From: Acidobacteriota bacterium
Lineage (GTDB): Bacteria > Acidobacteriota > Blastocatellia > RBC074
Assembly (NCBI GenBank): GCA_016196035.1
Contig: JACPYM010000057.1
Coordinates: 121,249-185,248 of the forward strand
Reading direction: 5' to 3'
Length of the DNA stretch: 64,000 nucleotides
Part shown: in pieces, positions 30,615 to 39,325 of the stretch
How the letters are laid out: the number at the start of each line of letters is the position of its first letter
How positions within the stretch are numbered: position 1 is the stretch's first letter
Notes under the pieces: model-generated
What the model saw: the letters and a program-made list of their open reading frames with translations, nothing else
Told to the model about the DNA's origin: nothing
The model's database searches: none
Translations under genes and position numbers: made by a program

Positions 30615-31877
30615 TTACACCGCCGCCTTCACCGGCGCTTGCGTGCCCGGCAAGACGTAATCGCGTTCACTGGCCGGATTGAAGGTGACGCGCTTCTTCT
30701 GCATATACGCCATCTTGCCCAGGTGTGAAGCCAACGCCGAACGATGGCCGCTGACCACATCCGAGTTGGGCAGCTTGCGCGCCTTCACGCTATCGAGGAA
30801 GTTGCGCACGTGCTGCGGCTCTAACGCCAGCGCGGCTTTGCGATTGACCGGCGGCGGTGGGGCCTGGCGGCGTTCAGGTCGTTGCTGGTAAGTATATTGG
30901 CCGCGATCAATCAACAAACTACCTTCGCTGCCCATAAATTCAATCGCCGCGCCTCTGCCGCCCGGCACCAGCGTCGCTTCAAACGTACATGTCCATTGGC
31001 TGGGATACTCCAACTGGATGCAGATCGTATCCGGCGCCGTGCGTCCGTCTTTGTAGTTGTAAACGCCGCCCGAAGCATTCGCCACCGTGGGCAGGTCTTC
31101 GCCGACGAACCAGTGCACCACGTCAATCCAGTGCGTGAACAAATCAGTAATCTGGCCGCCACCGAAATCAAGATAGGCACGCCAGTTATAAAATTGCTGG
31201 GCGTCAAACTCGCGGCTTTTCACCGGCCCCAAAAAGGCTTTCCAATCCAGCCCGGCCGGTTTGTCTTTGAAAGGGGCTTTGCGCAAGTGATAGCCGTTGC
31301 CATGCCACCAGGTACGCACAAGTGTGATTTTGCCGAGCTTGCCTTTGTCAATGTATTCGCGTTTGGCTTCGGCGTAATGCTCGCCGCTGCGTTGTTGCAG
31401 GCCGACTTCGACGATGCGATTGGTGGCCTTGGTCACCTTGATCATCTCGTGGCCTTCTTCGATGGTGAAGGTCAGCGGCTTTTCGATGTAAACGTCCTTG
31501 CCAGCTTTGCAGGCATCGGTCGCCATCTTGACGTGCCAGGGGTCTGGCGTGGCAATCAGCACGGCGTCAACGTCTTTGCTGTCGAGCAGCGCGCGATATT
31601 CGGTGAATGTCTTGGCCTTGCCTTCGGTTTTCTCTTTGGCGGCGTTGAGATTTTGGTCGTAGACATCGCAGATGGCGACGACATCGCAATCTTTCTCTTT
31701 GAGAAACCAGCCCATCACGTCACCGCCGCGATTGCCGGTACCGATGACGCCCAGGCGCACACGGTCATTGGCGCCGAGCACGTTGTTCCAACTGGCGGCC
31801 GTCAGCGCCAGCGCGCCGGTGCCGCCAGTGGCACTGGTTGCGATAAAGTTTCGGCGCGAAGTTTTCGGTTCGGTCAT
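30615..31877 (-). CDS. Tat-exported Gfo/Idh/MocA family oxidoreductase
   Basis: This 420-residue NAD(P)-dependent oxidoreductase carries a Tat signal (SRRNFIATSATGG at 7-19). The Rossmann motif is VIGTGNRGGDV, followed by VVAICDVYDQN. EKPLTFT holds the conserved lysine of the family. WRAYLDFGGGQITDLFTHWIDVVHW carries the C-terminal substrate-pocket histidine region. Such exported enzymes in Acidobacteriota and Planctomycetota act on sugars or glycosides in the periplasm, sometimes with tightly bound cofactor. The specific substrate is unknown. The ATG has a GGAA-type site. Together with the sulfatase it may serve sulfated polysaccharide breakdown, but the palindrome between them suggests partial uncoupling. 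Confidence 0.9.
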   Translation of the reverse strand: MTEPKTSRRNFIATSATGGTGALALTAASWNNVLGANDRVRLGVIGTGNRGGDVMGWFLKEKDCDVVAICDVYDQNLNAAKEKTEGKAKTFTEYRALLDSKDVDAVLIATPDPWHVKMATDACKAGKDVYIEKPLTFTIEEGHEMIKVTKATNRIVEVGLQQRSGEHYAEAKREYIDKGKLGKITLVRTWWHGNGYHLRKAPFKDKPAGLDWKAFLGPVKSREFDAQQFYNWRAYLDFGGGQITDLFTHWIDVVHWFVGEDLPTVANASGGVYNYKDGRTAPDTICIQLEYPSQWTCTFEATLVPGGRGAAIEFMGSEGSLLIDRGQYTYQQRPERRQAPPPPVNRKAALALEPQHVRNFLDSVKARKLPNSDVVSGHRSALASHLGKMAYMQKKRVTFNPASERDYVLPGTQAPVKAAV

Positions 31878-32009
31878 TGGTCGTTCCTTTCCCAGCCTGT
31901 AGTCTGGACTTGTTGAAGTAGAGGTTCGGGATGTTTCGGATGGCGGGCATTTTCCCTTGTTCAGACGGGATTGTCCATTGCTTTAAAGCAATAAGACGAG
32001 GCGAACGCG

Positions 32010-34598
32010 TTAGGAACGATTCAGCCGCGAAGTATTGCCGATCACCGACAAGCTTGATAGCAACATCGCTCCGGCGGCGAGGATGGGATTGAGCAACCCC
32101 GTCACCGCCAGACTCAGGCCGAGCGTGTTGTAGAGAAAAGCCCAGAACAGATTTTGCCGCACGATGCCCCAGGTGCGTTGGGCCAAGGCAAAAACGCTGG
32201 GCACCTTTTGCAACGACTGGCTCATCAGCACGACCGAAGACGCGCGCATTGCCAAATCCGTGCCCGATCCCAGCGCAATGCTCAAATCGGCTTGGGCTAA
32301 CGCGGGCGCATCATTGACGCCATCGCCAATCATTGCGACGACTTTGCCGGCGCGTTGCAATTCGGCAATTACCTTGACCTTGTCTGCGGGCAAAGCGCTG
32401 GCGCGAAAGTCATCGGCGTGAATCGCTTCAGCCACCCATTGCGTTGTCTCTGGTGCATCGCCCGAAACCAGCAGCACCTTGACGCCGCGTTGTTGTAATT
32501 GCCGCACGACCTCGACGGCTTCGGCTTTGATGCGATCACCGAAGGCCAACAAGCCTTTCACCGCGCCATCCCAACCGTAATAGGTCACCGTGCGGCCATG
32601 CGCTTCCCAAGCGCTGGCGCGCTGTGCACAAGTGGCAGGCAACGCCAAACTCTCAGCCTCAGCCAGCCGGCGATTGCCAATGAAGACACGATGCCCGGCA
32701 ACCTGCCCCGTAATGCCTGCACCTTTCCTGACTTCCACTGAGGTTGCGTCATAGCGCGTGGCGTTTTGTGCGTCAGCAAATTTCACGACCGCTTGACCGA
32801 GCGGATGTTCGGAAAAACGTTCGAGCGCGGCCAACAGCGGCAAGTGAATTTCATGGAGGACGTTTGGATCTCCCAACAGTGCGGTACCGGGAGCGGTAGC
32901 GACCGGGTCAACCTGCTGCAGGGCGACATTCAGTGCCAATCTCACCCGGTCACTACCGCTCCCGGTACCGCACTGGACACGCTGATCTTCAAGCGAGGTT
33001 TCTCCCAAAACAAGCGCATGCTCCAGCAGCACAAAATCGCCGTCCGTCACGGTACCGGTTTTGTCGAAGATCACCGTGTCTACGCGGCGCATAGTTTCGA
33101 GCATGCGGCTGTCGCTCACGAGAATGCCCTGCCGCGAAGCCGCGCCAATGGCCGCCGTCACGGCCAAAGGCGTCGCCAAGCCCAATGCGCACGGGCAGGC
33201 AATCACCAACACGGTAATGGCGCGCATCAACGCTTCGCCCGCAGGCGTAAACCCGCCCAACCAGCACACCGCAAAGGTCAGCAGCGCAAAGACGATCACG
33301 GCGGGGACGAACAACCGCGAGATGCGATCCACGGCGCGTTCGAGTTCAGAGCGGCTGCTGAGCGCCTGTTCGACCAGCTTGATGATTTGCGCCAGCGTCG
33401 TGTCGGCGCCGACTTTGGCGGCGCGGATGCGGAGCACATTGCCGAGATTGACGCTGCCCGCCACGACCTGGCTGCCGGGGTCTTTGCGGATGGGCGCAGC
33501 CTCGCCGGTCAGTAAAGCTTCATCGGCGTGCGAATGCCCCTCGCTGACGATGCCGTCGGCGGGAATGCGTTCGCCTGTTTTGACGACGAATTCGTCACCG
33601 ACTTCCAACGCCTCGATGGTGACGAAACGTTCGCGCCCGGCGGCCCAGAGCCGTACTTTTTTGGGCATCAGGCGATAGAGCATCGCAATGGCGCGGGTCG
33701 TGCGCTCTTTGGCATTGCGTTCGATGACCTTGCCAACCAACACCAGCGTCACAATCGTCGAAGCCGTGTCGAAATAAATATGCGCGCGCTGGCCACTCAA
33801 TCCGGCGAAGGCCTGCACGATGCTGTAGATGTAGGCCGCCAAAATGCCCAGGGTCAGCAGCGTTTCCATCCGCACGGTCCGATTGACGAGGCCGCGCCAG
33901 GCCGCGCGCAGGATCGGTTTGCCCGAATAAAAAATCACCGGCGTCGCCAAGGCCCACAGCAAAAACGGCAGAAAGCGGCGCACACTTTCGGAGATGTCCT
34001 GAAAGTAGCCAACATAAAGCGCCATGCTCAGCGTCATCAGGTTCATGCCCAGAAAGCCCGCAATGCCCAGGCGCAACAGCAAATCGCGCCGTTCGGCGTG
34101 CGCGGCTTCCTGATCGCCCGTGTAGGCGCTGGCTTGATAGCCGAGTTGTTCGATGCGTTTGCGCAAACGATCCGGCGGCAGATATTGCGGGCAGTAGCGC
34201 ACCTTCACCATATCGGAGGCGAAGAACGCTTCCACCGCCACGACGCCGCGCTCATTGAGCAGAGCGTGTTCAATCAACCAGGCGCAGGACGAGCACCACA
34301 TTCCATTGACCTGTAACAGGGCTTCCTGCAACGGAGCTTCGGGCGGCAGCTCAAATTTGGGAGTTGGCCTTGCCGCCCCTTGCTCGCCATTGGAAATCAG
34401 GCCCAGCGCCTGGCTGCGTTTGAACAATTCGGTTTCGCGCACGTCCGCACCAGATACCAGCACGCCGCTTTCCAGCAGGATGGCGTACACGTTCAGACAG
34501 CCCAGACAGCAAAAGGTCTTTTCGGCGGCCTCAAACCGGCGCGAAAACGGGTGGCGTCCGACGTGTAGTTCGCACAGGTCGCAAGTCTTTTCCATCAT
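32010..34598 (-). CDS. ccoI: CcoI/FixI-type copper-translocating P-type ATPase with in-frame palindrome insertion
   Basis: This 862-residue P1B ATPase exports or delivers copper for cbb3 oxidase assembly. An N-terminal cysteine cluster (CDLCE, then FCCLGC near residue 30), an HMA domain with GMWCSSCAW, and membrane motif CPCALGLATP (near 463) are present. DKTGTVTDG (near 513) carries the phosphorylated Asp, and GDGVNDAPAL is conserved. The nucleotide-binding domain contains about 33 extra residues (about 542-574) encoded by the palindromic element at 32877-32975. I chose ATG 34598 after a GGGAG site; the next codon is also ATG and has better spacing. It is last in the ccoG-linked group, typical of ccoGHIS loci. 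The inserted residues could impair or merely decorate the N domain. Confidence 0.92.
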   Translation of the reverse strand: MMEKTCDLCELHVGRHPFSRRFEAAEKTFCCLGCLNVYAILLESGVLVSGADVRETELFKRSQALGLISNGEQGAARPTPKFELPPEAPLQEALLQVNGMWCSSCAWLIEHALLNERGVVAVEAFFASDMVKVRYCPQYLPPDRLRKRIEQLGYQASAYTGDQEAAHAERRDLLLRLGIAGFLGMNLMTLSMALYVGYFQDISESVRRFLPFLLWALATPVIFYSGKPILRAAWRGLVNRTVRMETLLTLGILAAYIYSIVQAFAGLSGQRAHIYFDTASTIVTLVLVGKVIERNAKERTTRAIAMLYRLMPKKVRLWAAGRERFVTIEALEVGDEFVVKTGERIPADGIVSEGHSHADEALLTGEAAPIRKDPGSQVVAGSVNLGNVLRIRAAKVGADTTLAQIIKLVEQALSSRSELERAVDRISRLFVPAVIVFALLTFAVCWLGGFTPAGEALMRAITVLVIACPCALGLATPLAVTAAIGAASRQGILVSDSRMLETMRRVDTVIFDKTGTVTDGDFVLLEHALVLGETSLEDQRVQCGTGSGSDRVRLALNVALQQVDPVATAPGTALLGDPNVLHEIHLPLLAALERFSEHPLGQAVVKFADAQNATRYDATSVEVRKGAGITGQVAGHRVFIGNRRLAEAESLALPATCAQRASAWEAHGRTVTYYGWDGAVKGLLAFGDRIKAEAVEVVRQLQQRGVKVLLVSGDAPETTQWVAEAIHADDFRASALPADKVKVIAELQRAGKVVAMIGDGVNDAPALAQADLSIALGSGTDLAMRASSVVLMSQSLQKVPSVFALAQRTWGIVRQNLFWAFLYNTLGLSLAVTGLLNPILAAGAMLLSSLSVIGNTSRLNRS
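32877..32975. repeat. Palindromic element inserted in frame in ccoI
   Basis: The 32-bp arms at 32877-32908 and 32944-32975 begin CAGTGCGGTACCGGGAGCGG. They are complementary except at one position. The total of 99 bp equals 33 codons and preserves the ccoI reading frame. The encoded residues (CGTGSGSDRVRLALNVALQQ, then VDPVATAPGTAL) do not look like P-type ATPase sequence. The arm resembles those at 16066, 24870 and 63677. Confidence 0.85.
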
Positions 34599-34611
34599 CT
34601 GGCTCCCGTCG

Positions 34612-34812
34612 TTAGTAAGGCTTGGCTGGCTGTTCGGCCGTTTGGATGTTGACGGGTTTGCCGTGTTCATCCAGGAAGATCGGATTGGCGCGCCGCGCGA
34701 CAATATAGGCGGTAATGAGGATGCTGATGAAAATGACGGCAATCAGGCTGAGCAAGAGCTTCAAGATTGTGCCTTGATTGCGGGAAAAGAATTGAGCGGT
34801 TTTATTGATCAT
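34612..34812 (-). CDS. Small membrane protein in the FixH/CcoH position
   Basis: This 66-residue protein has one transmembrane helix (about 17-40, TILKLLLSLIAVIFISILITAYI) and a short soluble tail with HGKPVNIQTAEQPAKPY. Its place between ccoG and ccoI is where ccoH/fixH normally lies. It is much shorter than FixH and lacks the FixH soluble domain, so I do not give a symbol. It ends 13 bp before the ccoI start. Its leader contains the inverted repeat at 34825-34943. It may be a reduced or unrelated assembly factor for the oxidase. Confidence 0.7.
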   Translation of the reverse strand: MINKTAQFFSRNQGTILKLLLSLIAVIFISILITAYIVARRANPIFLDEHGKPVNIQTAEQPAKPY

Positions 34813-34824
34813 AATTGTTGCCTC

Positions 34825-34943
34825 CCTGGGTACGCGCGCATCCTGGCGCGCTGCGTCAGGTCAGCCCAACAAATACCGAAGGGTTCCCTTTCAGCATTGA
34901 CACAGTTGACTTGACGCAGCGCGCAAGGATGCGCGCGTACCCC
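34825..34943. repeat. CCTGGGTACGC family inverted repeat
   Basis: The arms start GGGTACGCGCGCATCC at the left (from 34828) and pair with TTGACGCAGCGCGCAAGGAT... at the right (from 34911), with one or two mismatches over about 32 bp. It lies between ccoG and the downstream small membrane gene. Confidence 0.75.
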
Positions 34944-34948
34944 GGTTG

Positions 34949-36349
34949 TTAGTGCGCCTTTTTGGTCGGCGTGATGAAGGTCATCTTGAACGTCTCGTTT
35001 TCATTGTTAGGCGACACGGAGGTCGCAATCTCGAAGTAATTGACGCCTGCGGGCAGGCTATTTTCCGCAGCCGCGATCTCAAACTCCTGTTGCACCGTTT
35101 CCGCCGGTTGCAATTTCAACGGTTGCGGCAGCGTCAGTTGCGCATTCGGCAAGCCCCGCAGCGTAAACGTGACTTCGGCGGTTTTGTTTTGCCGATTGGC
35201 GATGGTCAGACGGAATTGGTTGTAAACGCGACCGTCCGCCCCAAGGCGAAACATGGTCGTCCGCACGGGCGCAATCCGCACCATCACGTTGTGCCGCATG
35301 GAAAGCGCCACAAACAGTCCTGAAGCATAAAACAGCAGAATCAACATCACGCCGAACCGTTTGGCATCGTGCAGCCCAAGCCGCTTACGCCAAGTGCTCT
35401 GTTTGTTCTTGAGCAACTCGCCATGCTCGCCCCAGGTGTATTGAATCAGCCCCGGCTTGCCCAATCGCCCCAGGATGTCATCGCAGGCGTCAATGCACTC
35501 GCCGCAATGGATGCACTCGATCTGATACGGCGAATTGCGGATGTCTATGCCCATATGACAAACGCGCACACATTTCTTGCATTCAATGCAATCGTGACGG
35601 TCGTCACGGTATTCGACGATCAGCGTGTCTTTGTCGCCAAACATCCCTTGCAAGTAACCATACGGGCAAATCGTCGTGCAAAAGTGCGTGCGCACAAAGG
35701 CGAAATCCAGAAAGGCAATCAGCGTCGTGACAGCGCCCGCAACGCCGCCTACTGTCTTGATGTCGAGCCGCAGCAGCCGCTGCAACAAATCGCGCGGCTC
35801 GACAAAATAGGCGATGAAGACAAAAGCCAGCAAGACCGAGGCCAGCAAGAGCACGCTATAAAAGAGGGCGCTGGAAAGAAGCTGGCGCATCTGTTTGTCG
35901 AGTTTGATAAAGCGTTTGTTGACGACTTTGGCTAAACGCTCTTCCAGCTTCAGTGAAGCCTCGCTGAAAATCATTTGCGGGCAGAGATAACCGCAATAGA
36001 TTCGCCCGTACAGCATCGAAGCCGCCGCAATCACATACAGCAAAAAGAGCAGCGAAAAGAAGATGATCGCAAACTCGTTGATCCACAGTTCGTACCCGGC
36101 GAAGTAAAAGCGCTGGCGCGGAATGTCGAAGCGCATCACGTTCAAGAACGGCAGCGCCAGGAAAATCAGAAAGCAGCCCAGTTGGATCAGCTTGCGTTTG
36201 CGATGATAGGTGTCGTGAATCGGCAACGGCTTGCCAGCCGGTTTCAGTTGCGGCTTGGGCATCGCAGGCTTGGCCGGTGCTCCGGGTTTGTTTGGGGTAG
36301 CAGTTGCCGTTGAGTTAGCAACAGCCTCGTTCACACTCGTACTCATCAT
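34949..36349 (-). CDS. ccoG: Cytochrome c oxidase accessory protein CcoG (FixG)
   Basis: This 466-residue membrane Fe-S protein has a long polar N-terminus (about 1-60) and then about five membrane helices. YCGYLCPQMIFSE is the quinone-like loop of polyferredoxins. Two [4Fe-4S] motifs follow: CIECKKCVRVCHMGIDIR and CIHCGECIDACDDI. The C-terminus (about 345-466) is the Ig-like FixG C domain. CcoG is thought to reduce copper for insertion into cbb3 oxidase. The first codon pair is ATG-ATG. The gene follows the SafE-like gene after 24 bp and precedes the FixH-position gene. Confidence 0.94.
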   Translation of the reverse strand: MMSTSVNEAVANSTATATPNKPGAPAKPAMPKPQLKPAGKPLPIHDTYHRKRKLIQLGCFLIFLALPFLNVMRFDIPRQRFYFAGYELWINEFAIIFFSLLFLLYVIAAASMLYGRIYCGYLCPQMIFSEASLKLEERLAKVVNKRFIKLDKQMRQLLSSALFYSVLLLASVLLAFVFIAYFVEPRDLLQRLLRLDIKTVGGVAGAVTTLIAFLDFAFVRTHFCTTICPYGYLQGMFGDKDTLIVEYRDDRHDCIECKKCVRVCHMGIDIRNSPYQIECIHCGECIDACDDILGRLGKPGLIQYTWGEHGELLKNKQSTWRKRLGLHDAKRFGVMLILLFYASGLFVALSMRHNVMVRIAPVRTTMFRLGADGRVYNQFRLTIANRQNKTAEVTFTLRGLPNAQLTLPQPLKLQPAETVQQEFEIAAAENSLPAGVNYFEIATSVSPNNENETFKMTFITPTKKAH

Positions 36350-36373
36350 AAATTTGTTTATGGGCAGTCATCA

Positions 36374-37129
36374 TCAATGGCAATGTGGCGGCGTGGCGCG
36401 ACTCGCGTTCGCCGTCGGCAGCATGCTTCTTTGCGAAGCCGATACCTGGGACGTCACGCCGCGCCAGACTAGAAACACGCCCAACAACGTAATGCTCAGG
36501 GCCGCCGTTTTAACACCCCAAGTACTCAATGAGGCGCTCAGCTTGACGCTGAAAGCGGATGAGAGCATACCGATTGCCAGTAACGCGCCAGCAGTTCCTA
36601 ATCCAAAAGCCAACATCGTCAAAGAGCCTGCAAGCACTGTGCCCGTAGCCATCGCTTTGAAAAGCGCGGCGTAAATCAGGCCGCAAGGCAGGAAGCCTAA
36701 CAGCATTCCAAGTGTGAATTTGCTAGAGATAGACGTCGAAGCGAGGCGGCTGCCAATGGGTTTGAACACGCGCATCAGCAAACGCAATGGGTCAAAACGT
36801 TGCAGCGGACGAGTTGGCAAGATGTCGAGCATCAACAGCCCGGTCAAAACCATCAAGCCGCCTGCGAGAATTGCCCCAGTGTTTTCAATGCCTGCGAGCT
36901 TTCCCGCAATTCCGAGAGTCTGGCCGGTCAGGCCTGCAAGGGCGCCGAGCATGGAATAAGTCACCAATCTGCCGATATTGTAGGAGAGATGTGCAAGTAG
37001 ATGTTGCTGTCTTTGCGCAGTGCTCAAGGGGAGGCTGAGTGCGAGCACTATCGGTCCACACATCTGCGCGCAATGCAGGCTACTGACCAAGCCAAGGGTA
37101 AAAATCAGATTGAACTCTGTCAGGGACAT
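36374..37129 (-). CDS. SafE/UreH_2-type membrane protein, cytochrome oxidase biogenesis
   Basis: This 251-residue protein has six or more membrane helices and the family motif SLHCAQMCGPIVLALSLPL near the N-terminus. LGFLPCGLIYAAL is a second, conserved proline/cysteine motif. These proteins (Pfam DsbD_2/SafE) are regularly encoded beside ccoGHIS and are thought to help copper or thiol delivery to the oxidase. The length matches the family. The start ATG at 37129 is close to the 37142-37283 inverted repeat. A Ser/Ala/His-rich tail is not conserved. Location immediately upstream of ccoG supports the biogenesis role. Confidence 0.88.
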   Translation of the reverse strand: MSLTEFNLIFTLGLVSSLHCAQMCGPIVLALSLPLSTAQRQQHLLAHLSYNIGRLVTYSMLGALAGLTGQTLGIAGKLAGIENTGAILAGGLMVLTGLLMLDILPTRPLQRFDPLRLLMRVFKPIGSRLASTSISSKFTLGMLLGFLPCGLIYAALFKAMATGTVLAGSLTMLAFGLGTAGALLAIGMLSSAFSVKLSASLSTWGVKTAALSITLLGVFLVWRGVTSQVSASQRSMLPTANASRATPPHCH

Positions 37130-37141
37130 GAGCGGGTTTCC

Positions 37142-37283
37142 CCTGGGAGCGCAGGCATCCTTGCCTGCTGTAAAAAAAGCCGCGCAGCGTTCCTTTTTTT
37201 CTTATCACTTGCCATGCGAAAGACGGAATAAGGAAGGCTTCGCCGCTTTTCTTATGGCAGGCAAGGATGCCTGCGTACCCAGG
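37142..37283. repeat. CCTGGG...CCCAGG inverted repeat
   Basis: The left arm begins CCTGGGAGCGCAGGCATCCT at 37142 and the right arm (37257-37283) is its near-complement, ending GCGTACCCAGG. The spacer of about 90 bp contains poly-A and poly-T tracts, so the unit looks MITE-like. It lies between the GltD-like gene stop and the SafE-like gene. Confidence 0.75.
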
Positions 37284-38834
37284 TCATTGGTAATGGATGC
37301 GCGGATTGAGCGCCGGAATGCTCACGCATTCGCGGTAAAACTCGAAGCGCTTCATCTGAATCGCATGCGTCGGGCAGCGCGAGGCGCACATCGCACAACG
37401 TATGCACGTGGATTCATCTTTCAACATCAGCGCGCCAAGTTCTTGTAACTCGGTGTCGCTGTAACCAGCCAAATCCTCCCGGGCAAGGCCCGCCGTCTCC
37501 GCCGCCAGTTGCATTAACTTGTCGTCATAGCGCAGTTGTTGTAACCCAACCAGCTTGATCAGGTTTTCCGGGCAAACATCCACGCAACCGTTACAGGCGA
37601 TGCAAATCGAAGTGTCGAAGACCGTGTTGATGTTGCAGCGCAAACAACGCGCCGCCTGTTTACGGGCTTCGGCCTCGGGGAAATTCAGTTCAACGATCTT
37701 GTTTGAGGTCGCCCGTTGCTCGCTTTCCAACGCGGGCGGCAACTGGCGCTTGAACTGCTCCCAGCCCGTCACCATCGTGTAATCGGCGGGCGTCCAACGT
37801 TTGCGCACTACGACATCCGTGCGCGTCTGGCGCAGGTAATCGTGCATCGAACGCGCCGCGATTTGCGCCGACGCAATCGCGTGAATGAACAGGCGCGGGC
37901 CGTGTGCGATGTCGCCGCAGGCAAACACATCAGGCGCGGTGGTTTGATAAGTATCCAGGTCAACCTTGATCAACCCGCGCTCGGTCTCGACACCATCATC
38001 CGGACTTAGAAATGTAAGGTCGGAAGTTTGACCGATGGCAAAGAGCACGGTGTCGGCTGCGATGTCTTCGATCACGCTTTCGTCATATTTCGGATTGAAC
38101 TTGCCGTTGTCATCAAAGACCGCTGTACATTTGACCGTGCGTAACCCTGCGACGCGACCTTCACCGTCATTCAAAATCTCGCGCGGGCCACGCGCCGCGT
38201 GCAACTTGATGCCCTCTTCCTCGCCTTCGTGGATTTCGACTTCATCGGCGGGCATCTCTTGGCGCTGTTCCAAACACACGAGGTGAATCTCTTTATCACC
38301 GCTCATCCGCAACGCCGAACGTGCGACATCCAGCATGATGCGTTCGCTACGTTCCATGTCCGATTCGGCATCGGCCATCGGCACGCGCGCACGCCGCACG
38401 GCAGAACGCGCGACGTCAAAGGCCACATTGCCGCCGCCAATGACGACGACGCGCTGGCCCAATTCATACGGCTTGCCTTCGTTGAATGCGCGCAGAAATT
38501 CCAGACCGTCATAGACCATCTCTAAGTCTGAACCCGGCAACGGCAACTTGCGCCCTTTGGGCAAACCTACGCCCAGAAAGATGGCTTTGTAACCCTCCTG
38601 CCGCAGACTGGCGATGGTGAAATCGCGCCCTAGTTTTTGATTGCAACGTAATTCAACACCGAGTGAAAGGATGGCGTTGATTTCGGCGTTGACCAGATCT
38701 CGCGGCAGGCGGTAGATCGGCACCCCGGCGGTCAACATGCCGCCGGGTTCGTCGCTGGCCTCATAGACCGTGACTTTATATCCCAGCAAAGTTAGATCGT
38801 GCGCAACCGTAAGCCCCGAAACCCCCCGCGCCAA
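37284..38834 (-). CDS. GltD-like FAD oxidoreductase with 2x[4Fe-4S], C-terminal part of a frameshifted gene
   Basis: This ORF continues the gene begun at 39222. It carries the rest of the first FAD-binding motif (GVSGLTVAHDLTLLGYKVTVYEA), PGGMLTAGVPIYRLPR, a NAD(P)H motif VVVIGGGNVAFDVARSA, and the C-terminal FAD motif VFACGDIAHGPR. At the end lie two ferredoxin clusters, CIACNGCVDVCPE and CIRCAMCASRCPTHAIQ. It would transfer electrons between NAD(P)H and ferredoxin or a membrane partner. The TTG shown as its start is only a consequence of the frame shift. Removing one G from the G6 run (plus-strand C6, 38822-38827) joins it perfectly to the upstream part. Position beside ccoG and the bc/cbb3 cluster suggests a respiratory link. 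Confidence 0.85.
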   Translation of the reverse strand: MARGVSGLTVAHDLTLLGYKVTVYEASDEPGGMLTAGVPIYRLPRDLVNAEINAILSLGVELRCNQKLGRDFTIASLRQEGYKAIFLGVGLPKGRKLPLPGSDLEMVYDGLEFLRAFNEGKPYELGQRVVVIGGGNVAFDVARSAVRRARVPMADAESDMERSERIMLDVARSALRMSGDKEIHLVCLEQRQEMPADEVEIHEGEEEGIKLHAARGPREILNDGEGRVAGLRTVKCTAVFDDNGKFNPKYDESVIEDIAADTVLFAIGQTSDLTFLSPDDGVETERGLIKVDLDTYQTTAPDVFACGDIAHGPRLFIHAIASAQIAARSMHDYLRQTRTDVVVRKRWTPADYTMVTGWEQFKRQLPPALESEQRATSNKIVELNFPEAEARKQAARCLRCNINTVFDTSICIACNGCVDVCPENLIKLVGLQQLRYDDKLMQLAAETAGLAREDLAGYSDTELQELGALMLKDESTCIRCAMCASRCPTHAIQMKRFEFYRECVSIPALNPRIHYQ

Positions 38835-39222
38835 TCACGGCGACCCGCTCAAAATCGCCGCGATTGGGTGGGAGCATTCGCGCATCATGCGCTTCGCGGT
38901 AGAGCTGATAATTGCCAGTTTCCGGGCCGTATTGCTCATTGACGAAGCGCTTGAGCGCGCGAATCGTGATTGGCGCATCCAGGTCACCGCGCCGGCAATT
39001 CACCTCGCAAGGCGCGCCGCAAACCCGTCCACAAATCGAAACGAACGGATTGGTTGCACGGGCAATGCGAAATCCATCTTCGTAGCGGCCTTCCGCAATG
39101 GCGGTGACATAACCGCAGGCGTTGGTATGCACGGGGCAAGCATCCTGACACTTGACCATCTTGGTCCAGTAATCGGTGCTTGCAGGATCAGCCAATTCAA
39201 ACTCTAAGCGGTCTTGCGTCAT
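38776..39222 (-). CDS. GltD-like oxidoreductase, N-terminal part of a frameshifted gene
   Basis: This 148-residue ORF holds the N-terminal Fe-S domain of a glutamate-synthase-beta-like oxidoreductase: CQDACPVHTNACGYV, NPFVSICGRVCGAPCEVNCRR, then the start of the FAD motif ERVAVIGAG. After GAG the frame is lost and 15 unrelated residues follow to the stop. The shift occurs at a run of six G on the coding strand, where five would restore GAGVSGL. I chose the ATG at 39222 because family sequence begins soon after; the ORF extends to 39282. It may be a sequencing or assembly indel, a recent mutation, or transcriptional slippage. Confidence 0.82.
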   Translation of the reverse strand: MTQDRLEFELADPASTDYWTKMVKCQDACPVHTNACGYVTAIAEGRYEDGFRIARATNPFVSICGRVCGAPCEVNCRRGDLDAPITIRALKRFVNEQYGPETGNYQLYREAHDARMLPPNRGDFERVAVIGAGGFGAYGCARSNFAGI

Positions 39223-39325
39223 AATTTCGTTTGTCGTGCGAAAATTGGGCGTCTGAAACGACCGCCGTCTGGCTTTCTTCAATTCCTATGCCAGGTTCAG
39301 TTTGCGGAAATTTGCCGGGTTCGCG

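Noticed and set aside
30882..31916. 344-codon plus-strand ORF opposite the Gfo/Idh/MocA gene
   Set aside because: The minus strand has the Tat signal and Rossmann motif, and this ORF has none.
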